Below, piece by piece: positions 50,977-58,786 of a stretch of DNA of 64,000 bases. Within the stretch, counting starts at the first letter, position 1. Every line of letters begins with the position of its first letter. The notes below the pieces were generated by a model that ran no database searches, was not told the DNA's origin, and was given only the letters and a program-made list of their open reading frames with translations. Position numbers and translations under genes: made by a program. The stretch is from Deinococcus yavapaiensis KR-236. Its GTDB lineage: Bacteria; Deinococcota; Deinococci; Deinococcales; Deinococcaceae. The stretch covers positions 1 to 64,000 of the forward strand of contig NZ_QJSX01000017.1 in assembly GCF_003217515.1 (NCBI RefSeq). Direction: 5' to 3'.

Positions 50977-52380
50977 ATGCCGAAGAACGGATTCACTTTG
51001 ACGCAAGCAACATCCGGCGCGCCGCGCGCCGCTTCATTCGACGACTTTCACCTGCCCGACGTGATCGGACAGGCCGTACGCGACCTCGGCTTCACCGTGC
51101 CGACCGACATTCAACTCAAAGCGTGGACGCCCGCGTCTGAGGGCCACGACGTTCTCGGCACGGCCGCCACGGGCAGCGGAAAGACGGCGGCGTTCCTGCT
51201 GCCGATCCTCACGAGGCTGTGCCGCAACAAACAGGCGGGCACGCGCGCCTTGGTGCTCGCGCCCACGCGCGAACTCGCCGCGCAAATCGAGACCGTCGCG
51301 CGGTCCTTGACGCGCTTCACGTCCCTGACGGTCACCTCGGTGTACGGCGGCGTGAGCGAAAAACCGCAAATTCAAGCGCTGAGAAACGGCGCGAACATCG
51401 TCATCGCCTGCCCGGGGCGACTGCTCGACTTGATGCGCGCCAGTCACGCCCACTTCGGCGGGCTCGAAGTCCTCGTGCTCGACGAGGCCGACCGGATGCT
51501 CGACATGGGCTTCCTGCCCGACATCAAGAAGGTGCTCGCCCAGTTGCCGCGCGAACGGCAGACGATGCTGTTCTCGGCGACGATGCCAAACGCCATCGAA
51601 CGCCTCGCGCGTGAGCTGTTGAGGACGCCCGTGCGTATCGGCGTGGAAAAGGTCACGCGCGCCAATGACCTCGTGGAACTCCGCGCCTACCACGTGCCCG
51701 AAACGTCGAAGGCGCCGCTCCTCATCGAGTTGCTCGGGCGTGGCGAGGTGGACAGCGCCATCGTCTTCACGCGCACGAAGCACCGCGCCAATCGCGTCGC
51801 CGAGAAGCTCGCGCGGGCCGGCGTGACCGTCGAGCGCATTCACGGCAACCGCAGTCAAGCGCAGCGGGACGCTGCCTTGAGCGGCTTCAAGAGCGGCAAG
51901 TACCGCGTGCTCGTCGCGACGGACATCGCCCAGCGCGGCATCGACGTCGAAGAGCTTGGCTTCGTCGTGAACTTCGACGTGCCCACCACGCCCGACGACT
52001 TCGTGCACCGCGCGGGACGTACCGGGCGAGCGGGTCGCGCGGGCGTCGCGATCACCTTGGTCTCGCCGGGTGAAGCGAGCGATTGGCGCGCCATCGAAAC
52101 GCGTGTGGAGCGCCGCGTGCCCCGCTTCACCTTGCCCGGCTTCGACGTCAACGCTCCGGGCGAAGCCGTGGAGAGACCGAAGGCCGAACGGCTCGCGGAA
52201 ATGCGCGCTCAGAAAGCGCAAGAGCGGGCGCGTCACGAAGCGCGCCGCGCCAACGCGGCGGCTCAGCAACGACCGTCCGGAACGTCGAATTCCGCCAGCG
52301 TTCCCGCCGAGCCTCGCGGCACGCGCGGAAACGGCCGTCGCCGCAACTCCAGCGCGAGCGCGGCCACGCGCGAGCGATGA
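50977..52380 (+). CDS. DEAD-box ATP-dependent RNA helicase
   Basis: 467 residues from ATG 50977. All core motifs occur in order: Q-motif region FDDFHLPDVIGQAV/PTDIQ, ATGSGKT (64-70), PTRELAAQ, GG, DEADRML (169-175), SATMP, then VFTRTKHRANRVAE, TDIAQRGIDVEEL and HRAGRTGRAGR. A basic, Arg/Ala/Glu-rich tail of about 100 residues follows, as in RhlE and CsdA-type proteins that bind RNA nonspecifically. Likely acts in ribosome assembly or RNA turnover, often under cold or stress. No ribosome binding site is clear. It lies 234 bases after the SARP gene. Confidence 0.95.
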   Translation: MPKNGFTLTQATSGAPRAASFDDFHLPDVIGQAVRDLGFTVPTDIQLKAWTPASEGHDVLGTAATGSGKTAAFLLPILTRLCRNKQAGTRALVLAPTRELAAQIETVARSLTRFTSLTVTSVYGGVSEKPQIQALRNGANIVIACPGRLLDLMRASHAHFGGLEVLVLDEADRMLDMGFLPDIKKVLAQLPRERQTMLFSATMPNAIERLARELLRTPVRIGVEKVTRANDLVELRAYHVPETSKAPLLIELLGRGEVDSAIVFTRTKHRANRVAEKLARAGVTVERIHGNRSQAQRDAALSGFKSGKYRVLVATDIAQRGIDVEELGFVVNFDVPTTPDDFVHRAGRTGRAGRAGVAITLVSPGEASDWRAIETRVERRVPRFTLPGFDVNAPGEAVERPKAERLAEMRAQKAQERARHEARRANAAAQQRPSGTSNSASVPAEPRGTRGNGRRRNSSASAATRER

Positions 52381-52412
52381 AGTCGGGAGCGCGACGCTCC
52401 TTGCTCTTCACC

Positions 52413-52435
52413 AGGACCGGCGGCAAGCCGGTCCT
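52413..52435 (+). terminator. Hairpin after the helicase gene
   Basis: AGGACCGGC (52413-52421), loop GGCAA, GCCGGTCCT (52427-52435), followed by TCTC. It lies 32 bases past the stop; the poor T-run makes it a moderate terminator. Confidence 0.6.
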
Positions 52436-52572
52436 TCTCGTTGCCGCTTCGAATCGAAAGCTCCTCGAAGTGCGGTCGTGGCGTCATCCAAGCGACCTGC
52501 CGGGAATGAAGAACCGATTTAGCGTGCATCGACTTGACCCACCGTGAATCCCGCGCTATCGTTATCGACATC

Positions 52573-52598
52573 AGCGGCCCGAGTGGCCGCTTTTCTCT
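52573..52598 (+). terminator. Second intrinsic terminator
   Basis: AGCGGCC (52573-52579), loop CGAGT, GGCCGCT (52585-52591), followed by TTTCTCTT. It has the better T-run of the two and may be a back-up for the helicase transcript, or end a small RNA from 52480-52570. Confidence 0.65.
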
Positions 52599-52654
52599 TG
52601 CCTCGCGAGACGGCAAGCGGCAGTCGATTCACCTAGGGTCCGCCCTTCCTGGCG

Positions 52655-53200
52655 TCAGAGTTCGGTCGTGGGCGAATAGATCAAAAGCATCACGTCCGCG
52701 CCGAGGTTCCTCGAAGAGGTGAGCTTCAGCGGAAGTCGGTCCTCGCCGGAGAACAAGCGCTTGCCGCTTCCGAGAACGAGTGGATAGACCATCAGGCGAA
52801 GCTCGTCCACGAGGCCGTGCCGCAAGAGCGTCCGCGCGAAGGAGCCGCTGCCGTAGGTGAGGAGGTTCCCGCCCTCTTGGCGTTTGAGCGTTCGTACCGC
52901 CGTGACCACGTCTCCTTCGAGCGCGGTGGCGTTCCACTCCAAGGTTCTCGGGGTAGTCGTGGCGACGAACTTCGGCAAGCTGTTCATCCGTTCGCCGAAC
53001 GCCCCCGTGTCCGTCGCGGTCGGCCAATACCCGACGAAGTCCTCGTAAGTCACGCGGCCCAGCAGGAGGGCGTCGCTTTCGAAGAGTTCGTCGTGCTTGA
53101 AGCGACCGATGTCCGGACTGGAGTAGCCTCGCTGCCACGAAGAGGGTTCTTCCATCACGCCGTCGAGGGTCAGGAATTCGGTCACGACTACCTTGCGCAT
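52655..53200 (-). CDS. Dihydrofolate reductase-fold protein (RibD C-terminal family)
   Basis: 181 residues from ATG 53200 after AAGGAG. RKVVVTEFLTLDGVMEEP opens the fold; LLLGRVTYEDFVGYWP, TYGSGSFARTLLRHGLVDEL and YPLVLGSGKRLF are the known landmarks of YwjB/YyaP-like DHFR-fold proteins. They bind NADPH, but their substrates are mostly unknown. It stands alone on the minus strand and converges with the helicase unit. Confidence 0.92.
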   Translation of the reverse strand: MRKVVVTEFLTLDGVMEEPSSWQRGYSSPDIGRFKHDELFESDALLLGRVTYEDFVGYWPTATDTGAFGERMNSLPKFVATTTPRTLEWNATALEGDVVTAVRTLKRQEGGNLLTYGSGSFARTLLRHGLVDELRLMVYPLVLGSGKRLFSGEDRLPLKLTSSRNLGADVMLLIYSPTTEL

Positions 53201-53464
53201 GCCTGCTCCTTTCAATGCTGGTTCGCGATTTCATCCTAGCCCCTGGCAGGGCGCACGGTTGTTCAAGCGCCCGAGCAAGGGAAGCGACGAGGCCTCCGTT
53301 GGCGTAGTCGAAAGCGGGCTTGATGCTTCCTGGCGCGGCCATTCTCGGTCGACGAGGCGCTCGAGCGTCTCGAATCGCCCGCGAGAACCGGACCTCTTCG
53401 AAACGTCAGGTGGGACGACAGCGAGGATCGCCGACGGTCAAAGCGCGTGGACGACCTTCGCGAA

Positions 53465-53968
53465 TCATGACGGTCTCACTGCCTTGGGCCGTTCGCCGTG
53501 CGGGTGGATTCGACGTCCCCACGCGAGCGTCACCTCGTCCCTGAAACGCCAAAGGAGGCCCGCGCGCCAAAGGAGACCTTTAAGGCCGCTCGAGCGACCT
53601 CGACCGTCACGGGTTTCGACGTACAGGGCTTCGAAGAAAGCTTCTCGGCGCAACGCGGGCTCCACCGTCCAGTTCACGACGGCGGGGGCGCCGCTGGCGT
53701 TGCACATGGCGTGCGGAACTCGCGGCGGAACTCGAAACGTCTCCCCGGCCTTGTACGTGCGGTCCTGTCCGTGCATTCGAACTCGCAGTTCTCCCTGTAC
53801 GACGGTGAAGGTTTCGGTTTGGCTCGGATGCAGATGAGCGGGAGGATACGTTCCGTGAGGCGCGTACACGGCGCGTACCGTCACGCGCGCGCCGTTCGTG
53901 GTGCCCGCAGTTTCGAGAAACTCGATGCGGTTGCCTTGGCTGTAAAGCACGCTTCCGACGTGGGTCAT
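53465..53968 (-). CDS. Cupin-domain protein
   Basis: 167 residues from ATG 53968 after GAGGAAGAG. Residues about 30-110 form a cupin barrel: AHLHPSQTETFTVVQGEL gives His45, His47 and Glu52 as metal ligands, with the fourth His in PPRVPHAM. The C-terminal 55 residues (RREAFFEALYVETRDGRG, LLWRAGLLWRF) are a helical extension. Small monocupins bind a metal and a small ligand, as dioxygenases or sensors. No neighbour gives a hint. Confidence 0.85.
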   Translation of the reverse strand: MTHVGSVLYSQGNRIEFLETAGTTNGARVTVRAVYAPHGTYPPAHLHPSQTETFTVVQGELRVRMHGQDRTYKAGETFRVPPRVPHAMCNASGAPAVVNWTVEPALRREAFFEALYVETRDGRGRSSGLKGLLWRAGLLWRFRDEVTLAWGRRIHPHGERPKAVRPS

Positions 53969-54417
53969 CTCTTCCTCCTCCGACGCGGCGCGAACACCTC
54001 CTCGCCGCCCATGCATCCACATTAAGGAGGGTCGCATGATCCCGCCGTGATCGAACGGCCCTATGAATTCGCTGAAAGGCACGCGGGCTCGCCGACCTTC
54101 GACGACGGGAAGGCGATCATGGAGCAACCGAGGACACGCGAACCGCCCGCCCTCTTCAGTCGGCCATCGGAGAGCTCGTCAAAGCGGAGCGAAGCATTCG
54201 TGTGCGACATCTCGCGTTCGTCAGCGAGAGGGAGCGACCGAGGCTTCGTTCGAGCGTCACCTTGAAGGGCCTGTCATCCGTGTGCCGATGGCTTTTTCGC
54301 GTGGCAGTCGGAGCGCTGCGAGGCGCGTGGCGCGAACCACCGGAACGTTCGCGCCCTCCACGATTCGCTGCTGGCGTTGGAACGGCCGCGCCGTGCTGTT
54401 CGCTGCCGCTCGGCCGC
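53969..54417. other. Intergenic region
   Basis: Upstream of the cupin gene and downstream of the SARP gene. No biased frame; a long plus-strand frame that begins here is a shadow of the SARP gene. Confidence 0.45.
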
Positions 54418-56505
54418 CTATTGAACGCTCACGCTGAGCAGTTGGCTTTGCACGCGCTCGGCCGCGAGACGGGCGGCCGTGGCTTCGTCGGAGCGCCCCA
54501 GCGCTTCGAAGGCGGAGGCGGCCGAGGCGTAGAACTGCGCGGTCTCGGCGAGTTGGTATCGATCCTCGGCTTCTCGGGCGGCGCGCAGGAAGGCCGGACC
54601 GGCCAAGTCGAGCTTGCCGCCTTCCTGCCAGTGCCGAGCGACACGCGCCGAATGGCCGTCGAGGCGTTCCAAGGTGCGCGCCGCCGCGCGGTGCAGGAGG
54701 GCGCGCACGCTCGCGGGAATGCCCCTGCTCACGGTCTCGTACACGAGGTCATGCCAGAACCCGTGTCCGCGCACGATTCCGGCGGCCTCCAATTCCTCCC
54801 ACGCGGCGGCAGTATCGAGCAGGGGCGCGCCGAGCACCTCGGCAACGAGTTCCACGTCGAAGTCGCTTTGGAGCACGCTGGCCGCGCGGGCCGCTTGCAG
54901 GGCCGGCGCCGAGAGCCGCGCGAGGCGCCGGGAAATGACTTCGCCGACGCGGGCCGTGATGGGAAGCGAGACGGCGGAAGCGGCGCCGGAGGCGAAGGTT
55001 CCACTTTCGATGAGGTGTTTGACGATCTCCAGCAGGAACAAGGGGCTTCCGCCCGAGTACCGAGCGAGCCGTTGGCGCAAGGTGGGGTCGGTGGGCACGC
55101 CGAGGTCGTCCATCAAGGCGCCGAGCAAGTCTTCACCGAGCGGTCGCAGCCGGATGTGAACGGCGACGCCTTGCCGTACGAGTTCCTCGACGTCACGCAT
55201 CACCTCGGGCATCAACTCCCCGCTTCGGTAGGTGCCGATCACGCGCGGCGCGGGGTTTTCGGGATCGTGCGGACCGGCGAACATGTTGGCGAAGAAGTAC
55301 AAACCGTCGCGCGTCGAAGGATGATCGTAGAACTGGATGTCGTCGGCAATGACGGTGCGGATGCCGCGGTACGCTTGGCGCGAGAATACCAGCATGGCTT
55401 GACGGTAGCGAAGCAGGTCGGCGCCCGAGCTCAATGGCTCGACGATTTCGCCGGGAGGTGCGTACTCGGGCAGCACACGGCCCACCTCTCGCCACACCCA
55501 AGGCTCCAAGTCGAGGTTGGGCGCACGTTCGGCCAGCGCGCGGTAGTTGCGCGCGGAACTCGTGAACGGCTGGTGCACGTCGCCCGGCCGCCCTCGGAAT
55601 TCGATGAACACGCCCTTGCTGGCGGCGAAGTCCGTGACGAGTCTCGTCTTGCCGACGCCGGGATCGCCCTCCACGTAGATCATCTGGCCGCGTTCCCAAG
55701 CTTCGTCGAGTCGCGCCCACTCCTCCTCGCGTCCGATCAGGTGCGGCGGGCGCAGCACGGCGAGCGGCAGGGCGGACGTTTTCACGGGTGCGGGCGCGGG
55801 CACCGTTCCGCGCTCGATTTCGCGGGCCAGTTGCACGGTCTCGGCCAGCGGCTCGGTCTGGAATTCACGCCAAAGGACTTCCTTGCACTTCTGGTACGCG
55901 CGAAGCGCCGCCGGACGATCTCCCAACAGGTAGTGCAGCCGAATGACGTGCCGCCACGCCTCTTCGGACACGGCGTCGAGATCCAGGAGCGTCCGGGCTT
56001 GCACGAGGGCCGCAGCGTATTCCCCTGCGCCCTCCAGACGAGCGATCTCGGCGCGAACGGCGAGACCGCGCCATTCGGTGTGGCGCTCGCGTTCGGCGGT
56101 CACCCAGTCGTCCAGGTCGGGGCAGTCGTCATAACGCAGACCGGCGAGCAGTTCCGCGTTCTGAGTCAAGATCTCGTCGGCGCGGCCTTGCGCGAAGTGG
56201 TCGCGAAGGCGCGCGGCGTCCACTTGCACGTCGGGAGACAGCGTCAGCAAGTCGCCGCCCGTCACGAGATCGGCGTTCGCGAACAAGCGCAGCTTGCGCA
56301 GCATCTGCGAGAGGTTGTTGCGGGCGGTGTGCTCGGGCGAATCGGGCCACAGCAGTCCCACCAGCTTTCCGCGTGGCGTGGCGCCTTCCAACGCCAAGTA
56401 AGCGAGGCACGCGGCGAGCTTGCGTTCCGGACGCTGCTCCAAGCCGTCGGGGCCCCGCAAGTGAACGGGGCCGAGTAATTGGACGTGCCAGGCGTTTTGA
56501 CTCAT
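54418..56505 (-). CDS. SARP/AfsR-like ATPase transcriptional regulator
   Basis: 695 residues from ATG 56505, chosen because MSQNAWHVQLLG then aligns with MALPSWHLDLFG of the paralog at 48682; ATG 56520 is possible. Winged helix about 5-95 (RGKLVGLLWPDSPEHTARNN), BTAD about 100-245 (WRHVIRLHYLLGDRPAALRA), then an ATPase with VEGDPGVGKTRLV near 277-289 and VIADDIQFYDH as Walker B. The region ahead of the gene is more A/T-rich, consistent with a promoter near 56520-56550. It is a likely target-specific activator; targets unknown. Confidence 0.88.
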   Translation of the reverse strand: MSQNAWHVQLLGPVHLRGPDGLEQRPERKLAACLAYLALEGATPRGKLVGLLWPDSPEHTARNNLSQMLRKLRLFANADLVTGGDLLTLSPDVQVDAARLRDHFAQGRADEILTQNAELLAGLRYDDCPDLDDWVTAERERHTEWRGLAVRAEIARLEGAGEYAAALVQARTLLDLDAVSEEAWRHVIRLHYLLGDRPAALRAYQKCKEVLWREFQTEPLAETVQLAREIERGTVPAPAPVKTSALPLAVLRPPHLIGREEEWARLDEAWERGQMIYVEGDPGVGKTRLVTDFAASKGVFIEFRGRPGDVHQPFTSSARNYRALAERAPNLDLEPWVWREVGRVLPEYAPPGEIVEPLSSGADLLRYRQAMLVFSRQAYRGIRTVIADDIQFYDHPSTRDGLYFFANMFAGPHDPENPAPRVIGTYRSGELMPEVMRDVEELVRQGVAVHIRLRPLGEDLLGALMDDLGVPTDPTLRQRLARYSGGSPLFLLEIVKHLIESGTFASGAASAVSLPITARVGEVISRRLARLSAPALQAARAASVLQSDFDVELVAEVLGAPLLDTAAAWEELEAAGIVRGHGFWHDLVYETVSRGIPASVRALLHRAAARTLERLDGHSARVARHWQEGGKLDLAGPAFLRAAREAEDRYQLAETAQFYASAASAFEALGRSDEATAARLAAERVQSQLLSVSVQ

Positions 56506-56863
56506 GTGGATCGAGAACATTCTAAATCAAACTTCCATTTTCCTCTCCTTGTTTTGTCGGCGGGTTCTCGCGCCGCTCCTGAGCTTCCCGTTGTGGTTCG
56601 AGCGCCCCCGGAGCGGCAGGCAAAGCGGACTCTCGGCGCCCCCGGGTGACGCCGACGGCGCATGAGGAAGCGACGATCGCGTTGCTCGTCGCGCTCGTTC
56701 CCGGCAGTCGCATGTCAACGCGCCCCGGAGCAATATGCCGCTGCCTGCCGAGCAGCGGTTCTTTATGCGCCCGACGCCCATTCATGCAGCGCGGAGCACG
56801 CCGCCCCGTCCATGTTCCGTCGGCGAGGTCGGGAGCGTCAGGGGCCGCTTCTCGATAGGGTCT
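56506..56863. other. Intergenic region
   Basis: Upstream region of the SARP gene and the end of the exported protein at 56864. No gene with coding bias found; A/T content rises around 56521-56560. Confidence 0.45.
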
Positions 56864-57304
56864 TCAGTTCAGCAGCGTGGCCTTGATGTACACGCGCCCG
56901 CCCTTCTGGGTTCCCTCGAACACGCTGAGGCACATGTACGAACTGCGCGAGGGCGCGCCGAGCGAGTTTTGAGCATCGACCTTTCCGAAATTACGGTAGG
57001 TCCCGGCGTAGACGAAGTACATCGTCGGCAACGCGGCGCTAAACTTCGCGGTCGCCGGAGCTTTCAGCTTGTTGCGCACGGCCTCCCGGCACTTCTGGAT
57101 GAAGAACACGTTGTTCGGCACGCCTTTCACCGTGAAGACGTCCACCTTCGGGAAGGCGTTTTGCACCGTCACGTAGTGGTGGGTTTCAACGTCACCCTTG
57201 CTCCTCGATTGCTCGATGTCGGCCGAGATGATCGCGGCGGGTTTCAAGGTGACCGCACCGACCGTGGCGCTCAAGGCGACGCCCAACCACACCGCTCGCT
57301 TCAT
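56864..57304 (-). CDS. Exported protein, 146 aa, unknown function
   Basis: ATG 57304 directly after GGAGGGGT. Residues 1-20 resemble a short signal peptide (MKRAVWLGVALSATVGAVTL). The rest has two cysteines (KCREAVRN and YMCLSVF) that could pair, and FSAALPTMYFVYAGTYRNFG. The order of beta strands and one helix suggests a small domain for binding. No family recognised. It is followed on the same strand by nothing close. Confidence 0.7.
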   Translation of the reverse strand: MKRAVWLGVALSATVGAVTLKPAAIISADIEQSRSKGDVETHHYVTVQNAFPKVDVFTVKGVPNNVFFIQKCREAVRNKLKAPATAKFSAALPTMYFVYAGTYRNFGKVDAQNSLGAPSRSSYMCLSVFEGTQKGGRVYIKATLLN

Positions 57305-57441
57305 ACCCCTCCAGCTTACGTTTTTCGCGTGAGGATGTCGCTTCCGTCGAGCGGGGACTGTGTCGGCGAAGGCGGGTCTCCACGAACCTCGATGCCGTTC
57401 GGTTCGTGAAGCGACCTCGGGGAGAAGTCCGCATGAAACGC

Positions 57442-57816
57442 TCAGGCGAGGACGGGCACGTCTTCGAGCTTGTAATACACGGGCAGGCCGCGCTCGCGGG
57501 CGAGTTTCACGTCGTTGTCCGCGCCTTTCGAGTCGCCCGGGAGACGCAGGACCGCCGAGCACAGCTGTAGGAGTCGGTGGGCGGTGGGGTGCAGGATCTC
57601 GTCGTAAAGGGCGTCGCCGACGTGCTCGCCGCCCGCGACGTGCCAGATGGGCAGCGCGACCCATTCGCCGATCATGGGGACGTAACCGGCTTTGAACAGC
57701 GTGTACGAGACGCTTTCGAGGTGGCGCAAGTTCGCGGCCATCTTCTCGGGGGCGTCTCCGGTGCCGCTGCGGTACGGTCCGGCGATCAAGATCATTCGTG
57801 GTGCGGGGTGAGTCAT
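57442..57816 (-). CDS. DUF4406-like (nucleoside deoxyribosyltransferase-fold) protein
   Basis: 124 residues from ATG 57816 after AAGGAGG. MILIAGPYRSG at the start, LPIWHVAGGEH in the middle and LRLPGDSKGADNDVKLARER near the end are the usual landmarks of DUF4406 and related deoxyribosyltransferase-like proteins. They may act on nucleosides or nucleotide sugars. Divergent from the DeoR repressor at 57947, whose boxes overlap a good promoter for this gene, so it is a likely target. Confidence 0.82.
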   Translation of the reverse strand: MTHPAPRMILIAGPYRSGTGDAPEKMAANLRHLESVSYTLFKAGYVPMIGEWVALPIWHVAGGEHVGDALYDEILHPTAHRLLQLCSAVLRLPGDSKGADNDVKLARERGLPVYYKLEDVPVLA

Positions 57817-57876
57817 GAACAGCCTCCTTCGTGCGCCGCTCGAGCGCGACCGAGTGATCGCCGAGCCGCCCGTCCA

Positions 57877-57930
57877 CCTTAAACCGCAACTTCGTGCAAT
57901 GTCAAGAAAATTCGTGCAGAAGTGTAGACT
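57877..57930. promoter_or_regulatory. Divergent promoter region with TTCGTGCA boxes
   Basis: TTCGTGCA occurs at 57891-57898 and 57911-57918, two helical turns apart. The minus-strand promoter TTGACA (57905-57900), 17 bases, TTAAGG (57882-57877) lies across the left box. This fits DeoR binding to direct repeats that controls both genes. Confidence 0.6.
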
Positions 57931-57946
57931 GACGTCAGGAGGCGTC

Positions 57947-58702
57947 GTGCTCACGAGTCAACGCAAGCAACACATCCTCGCCGTTTTGAAGCGCGACGGC
58001 CAAATCGTCGCCAAGTCGCTCAGCCAAGAACTCGGCTTGTCGGAAGACACCATCCGCCGCGATCTGCGCGACCTCGCGGCCGAAGGGCTCTTGCAGCGCG
58101 TCCATGGCGGCGCGCTGCCCGCCTCGCCTGCCGTCGCCACCTTCGAAGAACGAACGCGCATCGCGCCCGAAGGCAAGATCGCGATCGGGCAGACGGCCGC
58201 GAAGATGATACGGCCCGGTCAAGTCGTGATTCTCGACGGCGGCACGACCGCCGTGCAGGTCGCACGCCACTTGCCGCGAGACCTTCAAGCAACGATCGTC
58301 ACGCACAGCCCCACCATCGCCGTCGAGCTCGCCGCGCATCCCACCGTCGAAGTGATCGTCATCGGCGGTCGCCTGTTCAAACACTCGATCGTCGCCGTCG
58401 GCGCGGCGGCGATCGAGGCGATGAGTCACGTGCGCGCCGACTTGTTCTTCATGGGAGTGACCGGCGTGCATCCCGAGGCCGGCCTCAGCACCGGCGACCT
58501 CGAGGACGCCCTCGTGAAGCGGGCCTTGTCGAAGCGAGCCGCGGAAACGGTCGTGCTCGCGTCGAGCGAGAAGATCGGCGTCGCCTCGGCGTACGTGATC
58601 GCGCCCGTGGCCGAGGCGAGCACGCTCATCGTCGAGCGCGACGCCGACCGGGAAGTGATCGCCGAACTCGAACGCTCGGGCCTCTCGCTCGTGCGCGCTT
58701 GA
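57947..58702 (+). CDS. DeoR/GlpR-family repressor
   Basis: 251 residues from GTG 57947 after CAGGAGG. N-terminal HTH: SQRKQHILAVLKRDGQIVAK, SLSQELGLSEDTIRRDLRDL with the family's EDTIRRDL recognition helix. The DeoRC sensor domain has LDGGTTAVQVARHLP, VIVIGGRLFKHS and FMGVTGVHPEAGLS. It senses a phosphorylated sugar or nucleoside. The paired target is probably the divergent DUF4406-like gene. Confidence 0.93.
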   Translation: MLTSQRKQHILAVLKRDGQIVAKSLSQELGLSEDTIRRDLRDLAAEGLLQRVHGGALPASPAVATFEERTRIAPEGKIAIGQTAAKMIRPGQVVILDGGTTAVQVARHLPRDLQATIVTHSPTIAVELAAHPTVEVIVIGGRLFKHSIVAVGAAAIEAMSHVRADLFFMGVTGVHPEAGLSTGDLEDALVKRALSKRAAETVVLASSEKIGVASAYVIAPVAEASTLIVERDADREVIAELERSGLSLVRA

Positions 58703-58786
58703 CGACGAAGCCCGCTCGGACGGCGACGCCGAACTTCTCCCCTCCAACTCGACACGGTCGGTGGTCCCAACGCTTAACATGGATTC

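Noticed and set aside
54202..56478. 758-codon open frame on the plus strand
   Set aside because: Antisense shadow of the SARP gene at 54418; Gly/Arg/His-rich and lacking a start site.
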